64,000 nucleotides of DNA from Cellulomonas sp. Y8 (GCF_008033115.1 NZ_CP041203.1:3844001-3908000), one strand, 5' to 3'; positions 44,024 through 52,466 are shown, counted from the stretch's first letter. The notes: generated by a model from the letters alone, not told the origin. Translations and numbers: made by a program.

Positions 44024-44811
44024 TGCCCGCCGACGGCCCGCAGGGCAGCGCGCAGCCGCTGGAGCCCGAGGCCGGCACCCCGGCGCCGCCCGGGCGGGGC
44101 GAGCAGCCCGCGCGCCGCGGCCGGCCGTCGGGTGCGGCGGTGCGGTTCGACGACGCCCAGCCGGTGACCGTCATCCTGGTGCGGCACGGCGAGACCGAGA
44201 TGACCGTCTCGCGCGGCTACTCGGGCTCGTCGGAGCCCGGCCCGTCGCTGACCGAGCGCGGCCGCGCGCAGGCCGCCGCCGCGGGCGAGCTGGTCCGGCG
44301 GGTCGGCGACGACCTGTGGGGCGACGTCCCGTACCCGACCGAGCTGATCGCGTCGCCGATGGTCCGGACCCAGGAGACCGCGGCGATCATCGGCGCACGC
44401 CTCGGGCTCACCCCGCGCGTGGACGCCGCGTTCCAGGAGGCCGACTTCGGCGCCTGGCAGGGGCTCACCGCCGAGGAGATCGAGCAGCGCTGGCCCGGGC
44501 AGCTCGAGCCCTGGCACACCCGCGCCGACCTGCGGCCCGAGGGCGGCGAGTCGATCGCCGACGTGGGGGAGCGGATCGGCGCGGCGCTCGACGGTCTGCT
44601 GGCGGCGGGCACCGACCGCACCGTGGTCGTCGTGTCGCACGCCGTGTCGATCCGGGCCGCTCTCGGCCGGACCATGGGCGCGCAGCCCGGGTCGTGGAGC
44701 CAGCTGCGGGTCGCGCCGGCGTCGGTGAGCATCGTGCGGCTGTTCGCGGACAAGCGCGACGAGGTCGCCGTCGCCGGGGCGCCGAGCGAGGGCTGGCCGG
44801 CGCGCGGCTGA
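44023..44811 (+). CDS. Histidine phosphatase family protein
   Basis: This 262-residue protein has the RHGE motif at 54-57 (LVRHGETEM), with the second His in VVSHAVSIRAALG. That is the phosphoglycerate-mutase-like phosphatase fold. The first 45 residues are Pro/Gly-rich and likely disordered. In many actinobacteria this position encodes a bifunctional RNase H/acid phosphatase; here no RNase H domain is present, so only the phosphatase part remains. It is coupled to the zinc-ribbon-like gene by a one-base overlap. Its stop abuts the stop of the convergent ThrE-like gene. Confidence 0.9.
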   Translation: MPADGPQGSAQPLEPEAGTPAPPGRGEQPARRGRPSGAAVRFDDAQPVTVILVRHGETEMTVSRGYSGSSEPGPSLTERGRAQAAAAGELVRRVGDDLWGDVPYPTELIASPMVRTQETAAIIGARLGLTPRVDAAFQEADFGAWQGLTAEEIEQRWPGQLEPWHTRADLRPEGGESIADVGERIGAALDGLLAAGTDRTVVVVSHAVSIRAALGRTMGAQPGSWSQLRVAPASVSIVRLFADKRDEVAVAGAPSEGWPARG

Positions 44812-46761
44812 TCAGACCGGCGGGTCGGTGCGGCCGCGGCGCGGCCACGGCCGGGCCGCCGGCATCAGGCCCGGCACGCCGCCCAGCGACCACCGCGCCT
44901 GCCGGCCGGGCAGGCCCCGCGCCGCGGACAGCCCCACGAGCACGCCCAGCGCGATCGCCACCATCGTCCCGCCGGTCGTGACCAGCGTGGACACCCCGTT
45001 GCTGTCGCCGTCGAGCAGGCTGGTGACCCCGACCAGCCCGAGCGCCCCCGGCACCAGCAGCCAGAACGCGGGCAGGAACGACACCAGCGGCGACGGCCCG
45101 GAGGGGAACCGGGCCACGGCCAGCGCCACCGGCGTCATCGCGAGCGCGCCGACGAACGCCGACAGCGCCCCGCCCAGCAGCGCGTCGCCGAGCACCTGCG
45201 CCCCGTACGCGACGGCGAGCACGAGGATCACCCAGCCGATCGTCCGCGGCCGGCCGCACCGGTAGACCACCGTCCCGGCGCCGAACGCCGCGACCCCGAT
45301 CCACGGCGCCAGCGGCCCGAGCGGGTGGCCGCCGGTCGCCAGGTCGACGGCGGGGACGCCCACCAGCGCGGCGGCCGCGACGATGCCGCCCGCCAGCATC
45401 ACGAGCTGCATCGCGCCCGCCGCGATCCGCCCGGCGCCGGACAGCATCTGCCCGGTCGCGAGCTCGATGACGCCCGTGGTGAGCAGCCCGCCCGGCAGGA
45501 ACAGCACGAGCGGCGCGATCAGCGAGGGCAGCACGCCGAGGTCCGGGACCACGCGCGCGGCGAGCAGCACGGCGGCCGCCACGACGAACGCCGACGCCAC
45601 GGTGACCAGCACCTCGACGCCGCTCGGCATCCGGCCGACGACCAGCTGCACCGCGCCCACGGCCAGGCCCAGACCGGCGGCGACCAGCAGGTCCACCCAG
45701 GACCCGCCGAGCAGCGCGGCGAGGCCCACCGACAGGAGCAGGTACCCGCCGAGCCGCGCGAGCATGCCGAACGGCGGCGCCGCGGTCCGCAGCAGGGTGA
45801 TGCGCGCGGTCACGCCGGCGACGTCGGCGTCCGGCGCCGACGCGTCGCGGAGCACGTCGGTGAGCTCGTCGACCTGGTGCAGCATCAGCGGCCGCCGCCC
45901 GGTCGACACGGCCGCGGTCGCGACGCCGTCGCCGTCGGGGACGGACACGAGCAGCGCGGTCGGCAGGACGACGGTCTCGGTGCCGGCGACGCCGTGCACG
46001 GCGGCGAGCTCGTCGAGCGTGTCGGCGACCGAGGACACCGTGTGGCCGGCGTCGACCATCGCCTCGCCCGCGACGACCATGAGGCGCAGCACCTCGGCGG
46101 ACGTCGGCGGTGGGCGCAGCTCGGCGGTGTCGTCGGCGGCTCCGTCCGCGCCCGCCGCGCCGGACGGCACCGGCGTCGCACCGGCCGCGCCGCCGTCGGC
46201 ACCCTGGGCGGCCAGCCGGGCACGCCGGGCCGAGATCGCGACGACCGCGACCGCGCCGGCCACCACGACCACCAGGGCCGTGAGCAGCTGGGCCCACGGC
46301 GTCGAGGACGTGGTGACGGCGGGCGGGCGGCTGAACTGCTGCGAGCCACCGACCCCCGCGTCGGTCGGCGTCGGGGTGGGAGCGGGCGACGGGGTGCCCG
46401 TCGACGAGGGCTCGGGCGTCGGTGTCGGGGTGGGCGCCGGCTCCGGCTCCGGCTCGGTCGTCGGCACCGGGACGGGGACCTGCTGGGTCGGCGTCGGGGT
46501 CGGCACCGGGGTCGGGACGGGCTGCGCGGGCGACACCGTGGGCGACGGGGCGGGGACCGCGGCGTCGCCGGTGCCCGTGCCGGTGTCCTGGCCGTCGCCG
46601 GTGGTCGTCCCGGGGACGGTCGCGCCGCCGCGCTCCGCGGACGAGCCGCCGCCGGACGTCGTCGCGCCCGCGGGTCCGCCGGCGACCGCGAGGACGCCGG
46701 CCAGTGCCAGGACGAGCACCAGCAGCAGCGCCGCGATCCGCGCGGTGCCCGTGCGTCGCAT
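44812..46761 (-). CDS. Threonine/serine exporter family (ThrE-like) membrane protein
   Basis: This 649-residue protein has a signal-anchor (AALLLVLVLALAGVLAVAG), an extracytoplasmic Pro/Thr/Ser-rich stretch from about 35 to 140 (PTPVPTPTPTQQ-type), one membrane helix near 165, and then the ThrE region. It has the N-terminal cytoplasmic domain (VAGEAMVDAGHTVSSVADTL) and about ten membrane helices. ThrE exports threonine and serine in Corynebacterium. The long extracellular Pro/Thr segment is extra to classical ThrE and could span the wall. No sorting signal is present. Confidence 0.87.
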   Translation of the reverse strand: MRRTGTARIAALLLVLVLALAGVLAVAGGPAGATTSGGGSSAERGGATVPGTTTGDGQDTGTGTGDAAVPAPSPTVSPAQPVPTPVPTPTPTQQVPVPVPTTEPEPEPAPTPTPTPEPSSTGTPSPAPTPTPTDAGVGGSQQFSRPPAVTTSSTPWAQLLTALVVVVAGAVAVVAISARRARLAAQGADGGAAGATPVPSGAAGADGAADDTAELRPPPTSAEVLRLMVVAGEAMVDAGHTVSSVADTLDELAAVHGVAGTETVVLPTALLVSVPDGDGVATAAVSTGRRPLMLHQVDELTDVLRDASAPDADVAGVTARITLLRTAAPPFGMLARLGGYLLLSVGLAALLGGSWVDLLVAAGLGLAVGAVQLVVGRMPSGVEVLVTVASAFVVAAAVLLAARVVPDLGVLPSLIAPLVLFLPGGLLTTGVIELATGQMLSGAGRIAAGAMQLVMLAGGIVAAAALVGVPAVDLATGGHPLGPLAPWIGVAAFGAGTVVYRCGRPRTIGWVILVLAVAYGAQVLGDALLGGALSAFVGALAMTPVALAVARFPSGPSPLVSFLPAFWLLVPGALGLVGVTSLLDGDSNGVSTLVTTGGTMVAIALGVLVGLSAARGLPGRQARWSLGGVPGLMPAARPWPRRGRTDPPV

Positions 46762-46930
46762 GCTGCTGCCGTCCCCGTCCTGCCGGTCGCTGTCGTCGGG
46801 CGGCCGCCCGGACCCGCACCACGCTAGCCCGGGCGCTCGCCCGGGGCGTGCCGTGACGGTGGGCGGCGGGTGGGCGCCGGGTGAAGGCCCGGTGCAGGGG
46901 CCCGCGGGTCGCGTCTGGGGTCCGCCGGGG

Positions 46931-47716
46931 TCAGGCGACGACGAGCGACAGCGTGGCTGCGCGGCCCGCCGGGGCGTCCAGCTCGACCGCGAGCAGCTCG
47001 GTGCCCACCAGCTCGCGGGCCGCCCGGGCGAGGTGCTCGGGCGTCGTGGGTGCCGCGCCCCGCCGGGTGACGAGGTGCCGGGTCAGCACGCCCCGGGTGT
47101 GCTTCGCGTGGTGCGAGACCACGGAGCGCTTCCCGTCGACCTCGCGGAGCACCCGCACCTGCACCCACGACCCGTGGGCGGCGCGCGGCGGCTTCCACGC
47201 GGCGAGGTACGTCGCGGACCGGCAGTCGACGACCAGCTCGCCCGCCTCGGCCCGCGGGTCGAGCTCGGCGCGCAGCGGCTCCCGCCACGCGGCCGCCAGC
47301 GGCCCGACGCCGGGCAGGTCCACGCCCATCGACAGCCGGTACGCCGGGATGCGGTCCTCGGGGGCGACCAGCCCCCACAGCCCGGACACGACCCGCACGC
47401 TCTCCGCCGCCCGGCGGCGCTGCGCCGTCGTCAGCCGGTCGAGCCCCGCCGCCCCGTAGAGCACGCCCGTGTAGACGGCGCGGGCCTCGGCGGCGGGCGC
47501 GTGCCGCAGGTCGACGTTGCGGGCGACCTCGTCGGCGATGCCCGCGCCCACGCCCAGCACCTCGACGGCGTCCGGCCGGGCGCTCGCCGCGACCAGGGCG
47601 TCGAGCACCCGCTCGCGGGTCGGCGTCAGGGCCGGGGCGGACAGGGCGGCCAGGTCGAGGGCGGCGCCGCGCACCGGCGCGGTCTTGCCCTCGGACGGGG
47701 GGAGCAGGATGAGCAC
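46931..47716 (-). CDS. yaaA: Peroxide stress protein YaaA
   Basis: This 261-residue protein matches YaaA/UPF0246: LILLPPSEGKTA at the start, the AVYTGVLYG motif, the central LWGLVAPEDRIPAYRLSMG, and the late VVSHHAKHTRGVL. In Escherichia coli YaaA limits free iron during peroxide stress. GTG start; on the minus strand TACAGT lies seven bases upstream, indicating a leaderless transcript. Confidence 0.92.
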   Translation of the reverse strand: MLILLPPSEGKTAPVRGAALDLAALSAPALTPTRERVLDALVAASARPDAVEVLGVGAGIADEVARNVDLRHAPAAEARAVYTGVLYGAAGLDRLTTAQRRRAAESVRVVSGLWGLVAPEDRIPAYRLSMGVDLPGVGPLAAAWREPLRAELDPRAEAGELVVDCRSATYLAAWKPPRAAHGSWVQVRVLREVDGKRSVVSHHAKHTRGVLTRHLVTRRGAAPTTPEHLARAARELVGTELLAVELDAPAGRAATLSLVVA

Positions 47717-47723
47717 GCGCTGA

Positions 47724-47729
47724 ACTGTA
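47724..47729 (-). promoter_or_regulatory. -10 box TACAGT, leaderless start of yaaA
   Basis: Read on the minus strand, TACAGT is followed by seven bases and the GTG start codon. Confidence 0.5.
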
Positions 47730-47831
47730 GGCGGCGCGGGGCGCCGAGCAGGGGCGGGTCGGGCGTGCGGTGCGCCACGTGGCCGCCGAGGTCGCTGCCC
47801 TGATCGCCCGCGCGGGCGGCCCGCGCGGTGC

Positions 47832-47837
47832 GACCAT
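47832..47837 (+). promoter_or_regulatory. -10-like GACCAT, leaderless start of the 47844 gene
   Basis: GACCAT, less canonical than TANNNT, lies six bases before the GTG at 47844. Confidence 0.35.
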
Positions 47838-47843
47838 CGCCGG

Positions 47844-48731
47844 GTGCTGACGCGGGGGATGGACGGGGCGACGCGGCTCTGGGTGCGGGCGACGGGGCGC
47901 CGGGTCGACCTGGCGACGACGCCGTGGTTGCAGGGGCCGGTCGGGGACGTCGACCGGGTCGGCGACGCGTGGCTCCCGGGCGAGGCGGCGCGGCTGGGTG
48001 CGACGGTGGGTGGGTCCGTCGACCCCGGTGCCGGGACCAGCGGCCTGCTCGGGTCGATGGCGGACCTCGACCGGACCGACTTCGCCGCCGACGCACTGGC
48101 CGCCCCCGTGCGCCGGTTCTACGAGTGCACCTCCGGCTGGCGGCTGGACGCCTGGGTCGGGTGGGCGCCGTGGGCGTGGCCGTTCGGCTGGGCGGTCGCG
48201 GCGCTGTTCGCCCGCCGGCTCGACCAGCTCGCGCTGCCGATGCGGTCGCTCGACCCCGCGCACGGCATGTCGAGCGCGGTCACGCCCCTCGTCCGGGACG
48301 GCGACCAGGTCGGCGCGCTGTGGCTCCGCCGGCTGCGGGCGACCGGGCGGATCGTGTTCAGCGGCCTCTACGGCGTCGTCCGGCTGCCCGGCTCTGCCGA
48401 GCCGGCCGTCCGCGTCACCTTCCCGCTGCCGCGCGGGCGGCTGGTCGTCCTGCTCCGGCCGACTGCCACCGCGCGCGGCGGGCTCGTGCTGACGTCGGGC
48501 GCCGGCGGCTGGGGCGACCCCGGCGCGTACCTGGTGGTCGACCGGCCGGGCGGGTGCTGGGCGCGGCGCATCCCGGTGCACGAGCGGTTCTACGTGTTCG
48601 TCGACGACGAGGGCGTGCTCCGCACCGACCACGACCTGCGCCTCGGCACGCTCCCGGTGCTGCGGCTGCACTACCGGCTGACGGAGACGGTCGACGAGGA
48701 CGGGGAGCGCGGGCGGCGCGCCGGGGCGTAG
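47844..48731 (+). CDS. Conserved hypothetical protein
   Basis: This 295-residue protein has no clear family. It is rich in Trp (WVGWAPWAWPFGW near residue 107, a hydrophobic patch that may touch membrane) and ends in beta-rich segments (VRVTFPLPRGRLVVLLRP, GRIVFSGLYG). No signal peptide. The GTG start follows a GACCAT box. It lies between yaaA (divergent) and rnpB, whose promoter begins directly after its stop codon. The function is unknown. Confidence 0.78.
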   Translation: MLTRGMDGATRLWVRATGRRVDLATTPWLQGPVGDVDRVGDAWLPGEAARLGATVGGSVDPGAGTSGLLGSMADLDRTDFAADALAAPVRRFYECTSGWRLDAWVGWAPWAWPFGWAVAALFARRLDQLALPMRSLDPAHGMSSAVTPLVRDGDQVGALWLRRLRATGRIVFSGLYGVVRLPGSAEPAVRVTFPLPRGRLVVLLRPTATARGGLVLTSGAGGWGDPGAYLVVDRPGGCWARRIPVHERFYVFVDDEGVLRTDHDLRLGTLPVLRLHYRLTETVDEDGERGRRAGA

Positions 48732-48737
48732 TAGGCT
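48732..48737 (+). promoter_or_regulatory. -10 box TAGGCT of rnpB
   Basis: TAGGCT begins right after the stop codon of the 47844 gene and ends 7 bases before the predicted RNA 5' end. Confidence 0.5.
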
Positions 48738-48744
48738 GACCGGC

Positions 48745-49137
48745 GCGGATGAGCTGGCCAGGCGGCCGCGTCGAGCCCTCGGGCTCGCCGAGGAACGTCC
48801 GGGCTCCACAGGGCAGGGTGGTGGGTAACGCCCACCCGGGGTGACCCGCGGGACAGTGCCACAGAAAGCAGACCGCCACCGCACGGCTCTCGGGCCGGAC
48901 GGTGGTAAGGGTGAAACGGTGGTGTAAGAGACCACCAGCGTGCCGGGCGACCGGCACGGCTCGGTAAACCCCACCCGGAGCAAGGCCAGACAGGGAGCGT
49001 TCGAGGGCTGCTCGTCCGAGCTCCCGGGTAGGCCGCTGGAGGCGTACGGCAACGTGCGTCGTAGATGGATGGTCGCCACCCGCGCGGGGGTAACCGCGCG
49101 CGGGGACAGAACCCGGCGTACCGGCCAGCTCATCCGC
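48745..49137 (+). ncRNA. rnpB: RNase P RNA, bacterial class A
   Basis: The RNA component cleaves tRNA leaders. The ends pair perfectly: 48745-48759 with 49123-49137 (P1). Conserved core blocks are visible: GAGGAACGTCCGGGCTCCAC near 48790, ACAGTGCCACAGAAAG near 48855, AAGGGTGAAACGGTG near 48906, GTAAACCCC near 48965, and ACAGAACCCGGCGTACCGG near the end. Apparent short open frames inside are shadows. Normal length for actinobacteria. Confidence 0.96.
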
Positions 49138-49145
49138 ATCCAGCA

Positions 49146-49166
49146 TCCCGACCCAGCGGGTCGGGA
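49146..49166. terminator. Terminator after rnpB
   Basis: TCCCGACCC (49146-49154) and GGGTCGGGA (49158-49166) are perfect 9-base arms with a 3-base loop, between convergent rnpB and the 49176 gene. Confidence 0.7.
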
Positions 49167-49175
49167 GCACGTGCG

Positions 49176-49361
49176 TCAGCGCACGTCGCTCGCGTCCTTC
49201 GTGGCCGCCGACAGCGCCCTCGCCTGCGCGACCGCCTTGATCGCCTTCGGCGTCACACGGCCGGACCGCTGATCTGCCTTGACTCGCACCTGCGCGGCGC
49301 GCTTCTCGGTCGGCGTGACCTCGACGACCCGGCGTCGCGCCTCGGTCTCGTCAGTCGTCAC
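49176..49361 (-). CDS. Small basic hypothetical protein
   Basis: This 61-residue protein is charged (TDETEARRRVVEVTPTEK, then Lys/Arg/Ala-rich VKADQRSGRVTPKAIKAV). It starts at GTG with GAGGAG seven bases upstream and overlaps the end of the membrane protein gene upstream by 11 bases, so the two form an operon. No family was recognised. A longer ATG frame upstream is less likely because it would overlap that gene by 56 bases. Confidence 0.62.
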   Translation of the reverse strand: MTTDETEARRRVVEVTPTEKRAAQVRVKADQRSGRVTPKAIKAVAQARALSAATKDASDVR

Positions 49362-49755
49362 GATCGATCTCCTCACGCAGTCGATAGTCCGCCTCGTCCT
49401 CATCATGGGCTCTCGCTCGGAATCGCGCCAGGATCGGTTCCATCGCCTCGCCGATCAGCGCGGACTCCTCACGAGAGGGCGCCTGGTCGACGAGCACGCT
49501 CAGCATCGCGATGCCCAGGTCCTGCTCGTGGCTCGTGGTGCAGTGGACCCGCGCGATCGCCCACTGCGTCTTGGTCCACCAGCGGTCGCGTCGGCTCGAC
49601 CGCCAGGTGATGAGCGCAGCGAGCACGGCACCGAACACGGCGCCCGCCAGCAGCAGTGCCGGCCCGAGCGCGGAGACGACGCGGACCGACATCGGCAGAG
49701 GCGGTTCGAGGTCCGCCGCCGCCGTGAGGAGGGCAGAGATCGCGGCGGGCACCAT
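49351..49755 (-). CDS. Small membrane protein of unknown function
   Basis: This 134-residue protein has one membrane helix at about 22-50 (VRVVSALGPALLLAGAVFGAVLAALITW), then a cytoplasmic helical domain with an acidic tail (RAHDEDEADYRLREEIDRDD). No family was recognised. It is upstream of the small basic gene and overlaps it by 11 bases. The codon pattern is a little less GC-biased than in core genes, as in the neighbouring restriction-like gene, so recent acquisition is possible. Confidence 0.62.
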   Translation of the reverse strand: MVPAAISALLTAAADLEPPLPMSVRVVSALGPALLLAGAVFGAVLAALITWRSSRRDRWWTKTQWAIARVHCTTSHEQDLGIAMLSVLVDQAPSREESALIGEAMEPILARFRARAHDEDEADYRLREEIDRDD

Positions 49756-49900
49756 CAGCGCAAGCCGTTACCCGAGATCGAGTGGCGCATCGTTCCCTCC
49801 CGTCCGGACGTGTGCCCGCAGTGTGGCGCGCGGCGCGCACGCAGCACCGACCGGAGGCACCTACTCAGCGGTGCCGGTCCCGAGGGGGGTCGAACTCCTC

Positions 49901-50971
49901 CTACTTGTAGCGCCGGACGGCCTCCCTGATCTCGTCGGAGTACCGGTAGATGTCCTCCAGAGCGTCGATCGCGTGGCGCGACTCGACCTTCTCCTCGTCC
50001 AGCAACCCGAGGTACTTCTGGCTGGTGTTGAAGTGCAGGCGGGCGACCGGGCGCCGGTTGTTGTCGTCGATCAGGACCCCGAAGTAGGACTTGGTGTCGC
50101 GGGCGACGATGCGGGAGGCGGGGATCTCGCTGCACCCGATCGCTCGGATGATCTGGAATGCCTCGAGCTCCTCCAGCGTGGTGACGACACCCCGATCCTG
50201 GGCGTTCTCCGCCTCGGCGATGCTCTCCTCAGCGGCGACCTCGCCCGTGAGCGCCTCCGGCGATGCGGTGAACGCACCGTTCTGCGTCCCGAGGGCGGCC
50301 TTCAACCGCTCGTTGACCTGGTCGGCGAGGAACTGCTTCGACGCCTTGCGGACGAGTGGTCCGAACTGGTCACGGACCTTCTGGGTGATCGAACCGTCGT
50401 ATACCCGGGTGATCAGCAGGCGCAGCCAGTCGTTGTCGGGCTCGCGGAACTCGGCTCCCAGGACGCGCTTGATCGCGCCGACGTACTTCAGCTCCTCGGC
50501 CGCGTTCACGATCGAGTCGAGGTCGAAGAACTCCTTGCCCATCTTCTCGACCTCAGGGAACACCGAGGGGTCGAGGTCGGCGAGGTCGAGCTGCAGGAAG
50601 GGCTTCTCGTCCATCCGGTTGGGGCGGTCGAGGTCAGTGAAGAAGTGGTACTGCTCGCCGTTGGTGAGGACGGCGATGCGGGCGTTCGTGGTCGCGAAGT
50701 AGCGGAACAGCTGTGACGCGTGGTTGATCGAGAGCGGGGCGCCCACGGTCTTGCACTCGATCAGCATCTGGACCTCGCCGTCCTTGACGATGGCGTAGTC
50801 GATCTTCTCGCCCTTCTTGATGCCCACATCGGCGGTGAACTCCGGGACGACCTCCTGCGGGTTGAAGACGTCGTACCCGAGGACCAGTGCGATGAAGGGC
50901 ATGACGAACGCGTTCTTCGTCGCCTCCTCGGTCTGGATGGACGCCTTCTGCTGCTGCACCTTGCTCGCCAA
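49901..50971 (-). CDS. Type I restriction HsdR-N-domain protein, orphan, irregular 5' end
   Basis: This protein of about 356 residues is an HSDR_N (type I restriction enzyme R N-terminal) nuclease-fold protein. It has KASIQTEEATKNAFVMPFI, GYDVFNPQEVVPEF, ADVGIKKGEKIDYAI, and the PD-ExK core VQMLIECKTVG. A C-terminal region of unknown type follows. No helicase, HsdM or HsdS lies nearby. Homologs begin with a Met a few residues before the SLASKVQQQ helix. Here no ATG or GTG with a ribosome site exists at that point; TTG (50971) or GTG (50959) are the only options. The start may have been lost; the adjacent CAP gene terminator lies just upstream. Confidence 0.78.
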   Translation of the reverse strand: MASKVQQQKASIQTEEATKNAFVMPFIALVLGYDVFNPQEVVPEFTADVGIKKGEKIDYAIVKDGEVQMLIECKTVGAPLSINHASQLFRYFATTNARIAVLTNGEQYHFFTDLDRPNRMDEKPFLQLDLADLDPSVFPEVEKMGKEFFDLDSIVNAAEELKYVGAIKRVLGAEFREPDNDWLRLLITRVYDGSITQKVRDQFGPLVRKASKQFLADQVNERLKAALGTQNGAFTASPEALTGEVAAEESIAEAENAQDRGVVTTLEELEAFQIIRAIGCSEIPASRIVARDTKSYFGVLIDDNNRRPVARLHFNTSQKYLGLLDEEKVESRHAIDALEDIYRYSDEIREAVRRYK

Positions 50972-50994
50972 CGAAGCGAAAGGAGCACGTGGAC

Positions 50995-51040
50995 AACGAC
51001 GCGTGGCCCCCGGTCCGAGGGCCGGGAGCCATGCGTCGTT
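50995..51040 (-). terminator. Terminator after the CAP-domain gene
   Basis: Imperfect arms of about 21 bases (50995-51016 and 51020-51040) with a very short loop, 21 bases after the CAP gene stop. It also lies immediately upstream of the HsdR-N-like gene. Confidence 0.7.
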
Positions 51041-51060
51041 GGGGGTCCGTCTCGTCGGGA

Positions 51061-51570
51061 TCAGTACCCGCCGAACACCTGGACCCCGTAGTACAGCCCG
51101 TCGTGCTCGACGACGCCGATGCCGATCTGGTCGAACGCCGGGTTCACCATGTTGGCGCGGTGCGGCGGCGAGTTCTGCCACTGCGTGTAGAGCGCGACCG
51201 GGTTGTAGGAGTTCATCGCGATGTTCTCCCCGGCCGTGCGCCAGCCCGCCGGGATCTGCCGGAAGAAGTCCGGGTTGTGCTGGAACTGGCCGGTCGTGGC
51301 CATGTGCTCGGCCCAGGCGGCCGCGACGGCGTCGATCTGGGCGTTGCGCACGAGCGCCGGCTTGCCCTCGGTCGCGCGCAGGGCGTTCGTCCGGTCGAGG
51401 ATCGCCTGCTCGGCGGCCTCGACGTCCGCGGCCGCGAGCGGCACGACCGCCGCGGCGGTGGTCGTCGTGGTGCCGGCGGTGGCGGGTGCGTCGGCGGCCA
51501 GCGCGGGGGCGGTGCTGCCGAGCAGCAGGCCGGCCGTGACGGTGCTGGTGATCCACAGGCGCTGGGTCAT
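51061..51570 (-). CDS. Secreted CAP/SCP-domain protein
   Basis: This 169-residue protein has a signal peptide (MTQRLWITSTVTAGLLLG, cleavage after APALA near 27), a Thr/Ala linker and a CAP domain. It shows ILDRTNALRATEGKPAL, WAEHMATTGQFQHN, GENIAMN, and WQNSPPHRANMVNP, with the CAP His and Glu residues. Bacterial CAP proteins are secreted and of unsettled role. AGGAGGAG-type ribosome site before the ATG; the longer frame upstream is not supported. Confidence 0.93.
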   Translation of the reverse strand: MTQRLWITSTVTAGLLLGSTAPALAADAPATAGTTTTTAAAVVPLAAADVEAAEQAILDRTNALRATEGKPALVRNAQIDAVAAAWAEHMATTGQFQHNPDFFRQIPAGWRTAGENIAMNSYNPVALYTQWQNSPPHRANMVNPAFDQIGIGVVEHDGLYYGVQVFGGY

Positions 51571-51830
51571 GGGACTCCTCCTGGACTCCTCGTGAGGTGC
51601 GTCGATCAGGGGTGCTCCGATCGCCTCGACCGTAAGCACGGACGGCCGGGGGAGTCGCGCCGGGACGCGGCGCCGACCTCCGTGCCGAGGCTGTCGGCGC
51701 AGGTGGCCGCCCGGTCCGAGGCGACCGTGAAAGTCCGTGCACGGTGCCTGACGCAACATGGCCTATGTCGCGATTGGCCCGGTATGCGCCGTTCGCGCTC
51801 CCGGCCGCCGCGCGTGCGCGACCCCGCTCG

Positions 51831-51836
51831 TATCCT
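51831..51836 (+). promoter_or_regulatory. -10 box TATCCT upstream of the 51868 gene
   Basis: TATCCT lies 31 bases before the ATG, with GGCGAGGGGG as a ribosome site in between. Confidence 0.4.
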
Positions 51837-51867
51837 GGGGGGGACCAGACCGGCGAGGGGGCCCGTC

Positions 51868-52095
51868 ATGACGGACGCACGCTTCAGGATGACCCGGCTC
51901 GCGGCCGACGAGGCCGCCGACAGCCGCAGCCTCACCGAGCTCGCGGAGCGGCTCACCCACGACCCCAGCGCGCACTACGTGGGCGCGGTGCCGGCCGAGG
52001 TGGGCGCCGTCGCGCAGGGCGTCGTGTCGTGGGGCGCCCGCCCGGGCGCGCCGCGCGAGCACCACGCGGCGGTCAAGGTCGAGCGCCTGGCCTGA
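51868..52095 (+). CDS. Small hypothetical protein
   Basis: This 75-residue protein has an N-terminal helical, acidic part (TRLAADEAADSRSLTELAERL) and a short beta part (AHYVGAVPAEVGAVAQGVV). No family was recognised. The ATG has GGCGAGGGGG upstream. It converges on the small gene at 52111-52446. It is probably real, given codon usage and the promoter-like box. Confidence 0.6.
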   Translation: MTDARFRMTRLAADEAADSRSLTELAERLTHDPSAHYVGAVPAEVGAVAQGVVSWGARPGAPREHHAAVKVERLA

Positions 52096-52110
52096 CGGCC
52101 GTCCACGCGG

Positions 52111-52446
52111 CTACGCGCACGCGCGCCGGCGCACGTCCGACGCGGGCACCCACACCGCGCCCGTCATCACCCGCAGGTCGACGATCCGCACCCGCACCAG
52201 CGTCGCGGTCCACTCGACCGCGACGGTGTCCAGCGGCTCGACGCCGGACTCCCACCGGAGGGTCACGGTGACCGGGATCGGGCGGTCGACGTCGTGGTGC
52301 ACGCCGGGCGGGACCGGCCGCGCGTTCAGCAGCGGGACGGCGGCGCGCAGCCGGGACAGGCCGCCCGGGACGGTCTGCGCGAGGTTCACCACCGCAGTGT
52401 GCGCCGTCGCCCTCGCCGACGCGCGGGTGGTCGTGGGTGATGTCAC
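52111..52446 (-). CDS. Small hypothetical protein
   Basis: This 111-residue protein is beta-rich toward its end (IPVTVTLRWESGVEPLDTVAVEWTATLVRVRIVDL in parts). No family was recognised. The GTG at 52446 lies inside an 18-base dyad, so a later start (GTG near 52394, VVNLAQTVPGG) is equally possible. It is divergent from the acetyltransferase gene. Confidence 0.55.
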   Translation of the reverse strand: MTSPTTTRASARATAHTAVVNLAQTVPGGLSRLRAAVPLLNARPVPPGVHHDVDRPIPVTVTLRWESGVEPLDTVAVEWTATLVRVRIVDLRVMTGAVWVPASDVRRRACA

Positions 52447-52450
52447 CCAC
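52433..52450. promoter_or_regulatory. 18-base perfect dyad GTGGGTGATGTCACCCAC between divergent genes
   Basis: Eight-base arms with a 2-base centre (52433-52440 and 52443-52450). It covers the possible start codon of the leftward gene and lies 17 bases upstream of the -10 of the acetyltransferase gene. A repressor could control both. Confidence 0.5.
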
Positions 52451-52466
52451 CGCCCGCGCGCGGGGT

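Noticed and set aside
48940-49272. Short coding frames inside the RNase P RNA
   Set aside because: The interval is explained by conserved rnpB core sequence and paired ends.
49901-51742. A 613-codon frame joining the HsdR-N protein to upstream sequence
   Set aside because: The upstream part crosses the CAP gene and its terminator in another frame, with no homology.
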